DNA from: Hyphomicrobiales bacterium | GTDB lineage: Bacteria; Pseudomonadota; Alphaproteobacteria; Rhizobiales; S144-35 | Assembly (NCBI GenBank): GCA_015494185.1 | Contig: WGBT01000350.1 | Location: 1 to 8,547 of the forward strand | DNA length: 8,547 nucleotides | Direction of reading: 5' to 3' | Shown here: one piece after another, positions 6,911 through 8,547 of the stretch | How the letters are laid out: every line of letters starts with the position of its first letter | Position numbering within the stretch: the first letter of the stretch is position 1 | Notes under the pieces: model-generated | Database searches by the model: none | Told to the model about the DNA's origin: nothing | Seen by the model: only the letters and a program-made list of their open reading frames with translations | Position numbers and translations under genes: made by a program

Positions 6911-6989
6911 GGAATACCAGCGGCCCCTGATCTTGACACGCACACCGTTCCATTTACGTAAAATATTCAAAAGGATACGGAAAGCATGA
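6911..6989 (-). repeat. Short interspersed segment, copy B (related to 5387-5449)
   Basis: Read on the minus strand it begins TCATGCTTTCCGTATCCTTT and ends GGGGCCGCTGGTATTCC, matching copy A at both ends but about 16 bases longer in the middle. It ends 54 bases before the pth start codon, in the same orientation relative to pth as copy A is to the lipoprotein gene. Confidence 0.6.
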
Positions 6990-7044
6990 GCGATCGATAA
7001 AATATATCTACGGTATAACACCTGGCTTTTGGATTAACACCTTT

Positions 7045-7083
7045 TCAAGGGCGCTTGCCGTTTCAATGGGAAGACGCCCTTGA
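7045..7083 (-). other. Hairpin downstream of rplY
   Basis: TCAAGGGCG (7045-7053) pairs perfectly with CGCCCTTGA (7075-7083) across a 21-base loop. It lies about 95 bases after the rplY stop. There is no T-run on either strand, so it could be a processing or factor-dependent termination site between rplY and pth. The role is inferred. Confidence 0.35.
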
Positions 7084-7176
7084 TGTGTGATCAACTCTGA
7101 ACCTGTCAGGCTGAAGTTTCCAATCGATCCGTTATCTTCGCCTCTAAGCTGTTCCAGAGTCCCATACCATACCGGT

Positions 7177-7803
7177 TTATTCGTCTTTGCCGTCTTCGTC
7201 ACCGCCGTCTTCACTTTCTTTTGCTGCGGCTTCGCCTGCGGCGGAACCAACCACGGTGACAATGGTGAAGTCACGGTCTGTGATCGCTGGGGTCACTTTG
7301 TCAGGCAAGGTGATATCAGAAATGTGGATAGAATCACCAATATCCAGTCCGCTAAGATCGACATCGATCTGTTCTGGAATGGCATCTGCCGGGCAGTTGA
7401 CCTCGATTTCATGGCGCACAATATTCAAGGCCCCGCCACGTTTGACCCCTGGGCAATTTTCTTCGTTGAGGAAATTCACATGAACTTCCACGGTCACGCC
7501 CGCCCCCTTGGCAAGACGCAGAAAATCGACATGAATTGGCAAATCCTTGACCGGATCAAAATGCACATCACGTGGGATGGCTTGAATTTTCTTGCCGCCA
7601 AGATCAAGAATAAAGACGGTGGAAAGAAAACCGCCGGTTTGGACATATTTCCATAACAGCCTGCGTTCGATGGTGATGGGTTCAGGGGGTTTTTTGTCTC
7701 CATAAATGACGCCGGGTACGAGGCCCTTGCGGCGTGCTGCGCGTGCGGCCCCCTTGCCGACTTTGTTACGCGGTTCCACCTTCAATTCAATGGTCTCTGC
7801 CAT
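7177..7803 (-). CDS. rplY: 50S ribosomal protein L25/general stress protein Ctc
   Basis: The 208-residue product binds 5S rRNA in the large ribosomal subunit. The N-terminal L25 domain (about 5-95) shows VGKGAARAARRKGLVPGVIYG and, near its end, PIHVDFLRL. A TL5/Ctc-type beta-rich C-terminal domain follows (about 100-187), including CPGVKRGGALNIVRHEIEV and DITLPDKV. The protein ends in an acidic Glu/Asp/Lys tail (about 188-208), a frequent feature of the long two-domain form. ATG 7803 is chosen because it starts the MAETIELKVE opening and has AAGGAG nine bases upstream. The frame is open further upstream, but those residues cover a terminator-like hairpin. Its order relative to pth is the usual one. 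A leader hairpin immediately upstream suggests possible control of expression before translation. Confidence 0.97.
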   Translation of the reverse strand: MAETIELKVEPRNKVGKGAARAARRKGLVPGVIYGDKKPPEPITIERRLLWKYVQTGGFLSTVFILDLGGKKIQAIPRDVHFDPVKDLPIHVDFLRLAKGAGVTVEVHVNFLNEENCPGVKRGGALNIVRHEIEVNCPADAIPEQIDVDLSGLDIGDSIHISDITLPDKVTPAITDRDFTIVTVVGSAAGEAAAKESEDGGDEDGKDE

Positions 7804-7836
7804 GGCAGATCGCTCCTTCATTTTGATTCCAAATAC

Positions 7837-7890
7837 AAAAAAGCCCGGGCCCGCCTGATTGGATGAGGCTTGAACTGGGCACAGGGCTTT
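7837..7890 (-). terminator. Intrinsic-terminator-like hairpin in the rplY leader
   Basis: On the minus strand AAAGCCC (7890-7884) and GCCC (7880-7877) pair with GGGC (7852-7849) and GGGCTTT (7846-7840), with an inner GCCT/AGGC stem (7869-7866 with 7856-7853). The right side runs into six Ts (7842-7837). This is the form of a rho-independent terminator or attenuator. It lies 33 bases before the rplY start. No upstream minus-strand gene is visible for it to terminate. Confidence 0.6.
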
Positions 7891-7972
7891 ACAAAGCTTG
7901 TTAAACTGTGTGCGTGATCTTTGCGGCGTTCCTCCAGGGGTGTAAGGCCGCATGCACGACGACAGTTTGCTG

Positions 7973-8002
7973 CTTATAACCTGTTTCCTCGCCCGGGAGC
8001 AA
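7973..8002 (-). promoter_or_regulatory. Candidate rplY promoter
   Basis: On the minus strand TTGCTC (8002-7997) and TATAAG (7978-7973) are separated by 18 bases. The -10 matches the consensus at five of six positions and the -35 at only three. Transcription would start near 7966 and give a leader of about 160 bases containing the terminator-like hairpin. This is a consensus-based guess. Confidence 0.35.
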
Positions 8003-8034
8003 TAAGGATTTTGAATAAGTTCAGACAGATATGA

Positions 8035-8151
8035 GGGAACCTCTATAAATGCATCTGCTCCCCCTCCACCCCCTGTCAACCGTCACAGGGTGCCAAAATA
8101 TGGCGGTTGGCAGGGGGCGGAGGGGAAAGAAAGCCTTATAAATAGGTTCCC
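8035..8151. repeat. 117-bp imperfect inverted repeat
   Basis: Arms 8035-8082 and 8104-8151 match at 36 of 48 positions when folded. The outer eight bases (GGGAACCT with AGGTTCCC) are perfect, as is most of the inner C-rich block (CCCCTCC, CCCCCTG, CAACCG). The middle contains a small GCC...GGC stem (8092-8104). Terminal perfect repeats with a diverged middle suggest a short non-autonomous mobile palindrome or a structured RNA. It lies between divergent rplY and the ABC ATPase gene. Confidence 0.75.
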
Positions 8152-8440
8152 ATGACGGATCTGCCTGGGATGGGGGCAGTCTGGAGCTGACATTAGACAA
8201 TGATAAGCCCTAATAAGGACCAGTTACCCTCCAAGCCATCCTTCCGGAGCCATCGTCGCTCGCCTCGCCCTTTTTGGGCGAGCGACGATGGGTCTGGAAG
8301 GATGGCGGGCTATCCTTCTGGTGAATCAGAAGCGAGCTTCCCCCACCTAAATGAACACAACAAGCATTCAAGAGGGTCTCATCTCTGTCTGAACATATTC
8401 AGCGCTTGATTTCCAGCTTACGGTGACGCACATTGAGCCA
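8152..8440. other. Leader region upstream of the ABC ATPase gene
   Basis: This stretch holds the 72-bp hairpin at 8235-8306 and a diverged third copy of its outer arm (GCTATCCTTCTGGTG, 8309-8323, against GCCATCCTTCCGGAG, 8235-8249). I see no convincing promoter, no ribosome site for the short ORF starting at 8200, and no clear dyad of the Zur-box type that a zinc transporter gene might carry. Confidence 0.5.
8235..8306. repeat. 72-bp strong hairpin
   Basis: Arms 8235-8264 and 8277-8306 are complementary at 28 of 30 positions, starting GCCATCCTTCC and reaching CATCGTCGCTCGCC near the loop. The 12-base loop contains TTTTT, and an alternative pairing of CGCCC (8266-8270) with GGGCG (8276-8280) exists. 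There is no T-run after the stem, so it is not a classical terminator. A REP-like element or a structured leader is possible. Confidence 0.85.
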
Positions 8441-8547
8441 ATGCCGTGGACCGATAAAACTCTGATCGATGCGCAATCGCTGAATTTGCGCCGCAATGGC
8501 CTTCAACTGTTGCATGATGTCTCGTTGCATGTCGACCGTGGCGAGAT
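8441..8547 (+). CDS. ABC transporter ATP-binding protein, N-terminal fragment (possibly zinc importer ZnuC)
   Basis: Only 35 full codons are present before the right edge. The translation contains TLIDAQSLNLRRNGLQLLHD followed by VSLHVDRGE, the first beta strands of an ABC ATPase: the short L.a..L...r.g..lL.dVsl.v..GEi pattern that normally leads into the Walker A motif, which lies outside the window. The RRNG and DVSL wording is closest, from memory, to ZnuC-type zinc or manganese importer ATPases, but many ABC families share it. ATG 8441 is the likely start; GTG 8423 in the same frame is an alternative, and neither has a strong ribosome site. The opposite strand is also open here (8399-8547), but its product has no family likeness. 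The gene diverges from rplY. Confidence 0.72.
   Translation, partial: MPWTDKTLIDAQSLNLRRNGLQLLHDVSLHVDRGE

Larger units (their letters stand above)
6857..7176 (-). other. 320-base spacer between rplY and pth
   Basis: This spacer holds a 9-bp perfect inverted repeat (7045-7083), an AT-rich patch near 6991-7015 that could hold a pth promoter, and copy B of a segment shared with the lipoprotein leader (6911-6989). Minus-strand frames run through it (one to 7008 and one in frame with pth), but neither has a convincing start, ribosome site or family likeness. I regard it as a non-coding leader of pth. Confidence 0.55.

Noticed and set aside
6857..7021. N-terminal extension of pth to 7021
   Set aside because: Pth proteins begin at the MKLIAGLGNPG motif; the extra residues are basic and unlike the family, and span a repeated DNA segment.
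7008..7274. 88-codon minus-strand ORF overlapping the end of rplY
   Set aside because: Its first part is a frame-shifted shadow of rplY, and the remainder has no start site or recognisable domain.
7867..7875. Minus-strand GTTCAAGCC resembling a tRNA T-loop
   Set aside because: Flanking bases do not form a T stem, and no acceptor, anticodon or D arm is found.
7804..8079. Extension of the rplY frame to 8079
   Set aside because: The added residues translate a terminator hairpin and an inverted repeat; L25 begins at 7803 with a good ribosome site.
8200..8409. 69-codon plus-strand ORF
   Set aside because: It runs through the 72-bp hairpin and has no well-spaced ribosome site or family likeness.
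8399..8547. Minus-strand open frame at the right edge, ending at 8399
   Set aside because: The plus strand encodes a recognisable ABC ATPase N-terminus in the same place; the minus product matches nothing I know.

Overview
The window looks like part of the chromosome of an alphaproteobacterium, probably a marine or biofilm-forming one. This rests on general resemblance, not on any search. The clues are an XRE-type regulator of a form common in alphaproteobacteria, a long 208-residue L25/Ctc protein encoded next to peptidyl-tRNA hydrolase, and a very large repetitive surface protein with an LEPR motif and a DUF4347 domain, a combination I associate with type I-secreted proteins of Gram-negative bacteria. 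Genes are moderately GC-rich. The 434-base gap in front of the surface-protein gene is clearly AT-rich.

Layout. Positions 1-4149 (minus strand) hold the first 1383 codons of a giant extracellular protein that continues beyond the left edge. It has an LEPR motif, a DUF4347 domain with an HG...GC residue pair, a domain of about 290 residues I cannot name, one VCBS/cadherin-like repeat, and then alternating putative-Ig (He_PIG-like) and cadherin-like modules with an exact 582-bp period. Positions 4150-4583 are a divergent promoter region. Positions 4584-5039 (plus) encode an XRE-family DNA-binding protein, which could control its own gene and the divergent surface-protein gene. Positions 5040-5530 are mostly non-coding, with a hairpin, a short direct repeat, one possible 35-residue ORF and a short repeat shared with the pth leader. 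Positions 5531-6130 (plus) encode a predicted lipoprotein with an EF-hand/SdrD-like calcium loop.

The right half is housekeeping. pth (6290-6856, minus) and rplY (7177-7803, minus) are in the usual order but 320 bases apart. pth converges on the lipoprotein gene. Between them lies a 165-bp nested palindrome whose two outer ends are the stop codons of the two genes. Upstream of rplY is a leader with an intrinsic-terminator-like hairpin just before the ribosome binding site. Two more long inverted repeats follow at 8035-8151 and 8235-8306. At 8441 a plus-strand ABC transporter ATPase begins, possibly ZnuC-like, cut by the right edge before its Walker A motif.

The most interesting items are the caspase-like HG/GC pair in the surface protein, the 165-bp palindrome that supplies both flanking stop codons, the pair of similar leader segments upstream of two convergent genes, and the hairpin in the rplY leader. 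I see no rRNA, tRNA, CRISPR array or recognisable transposase.
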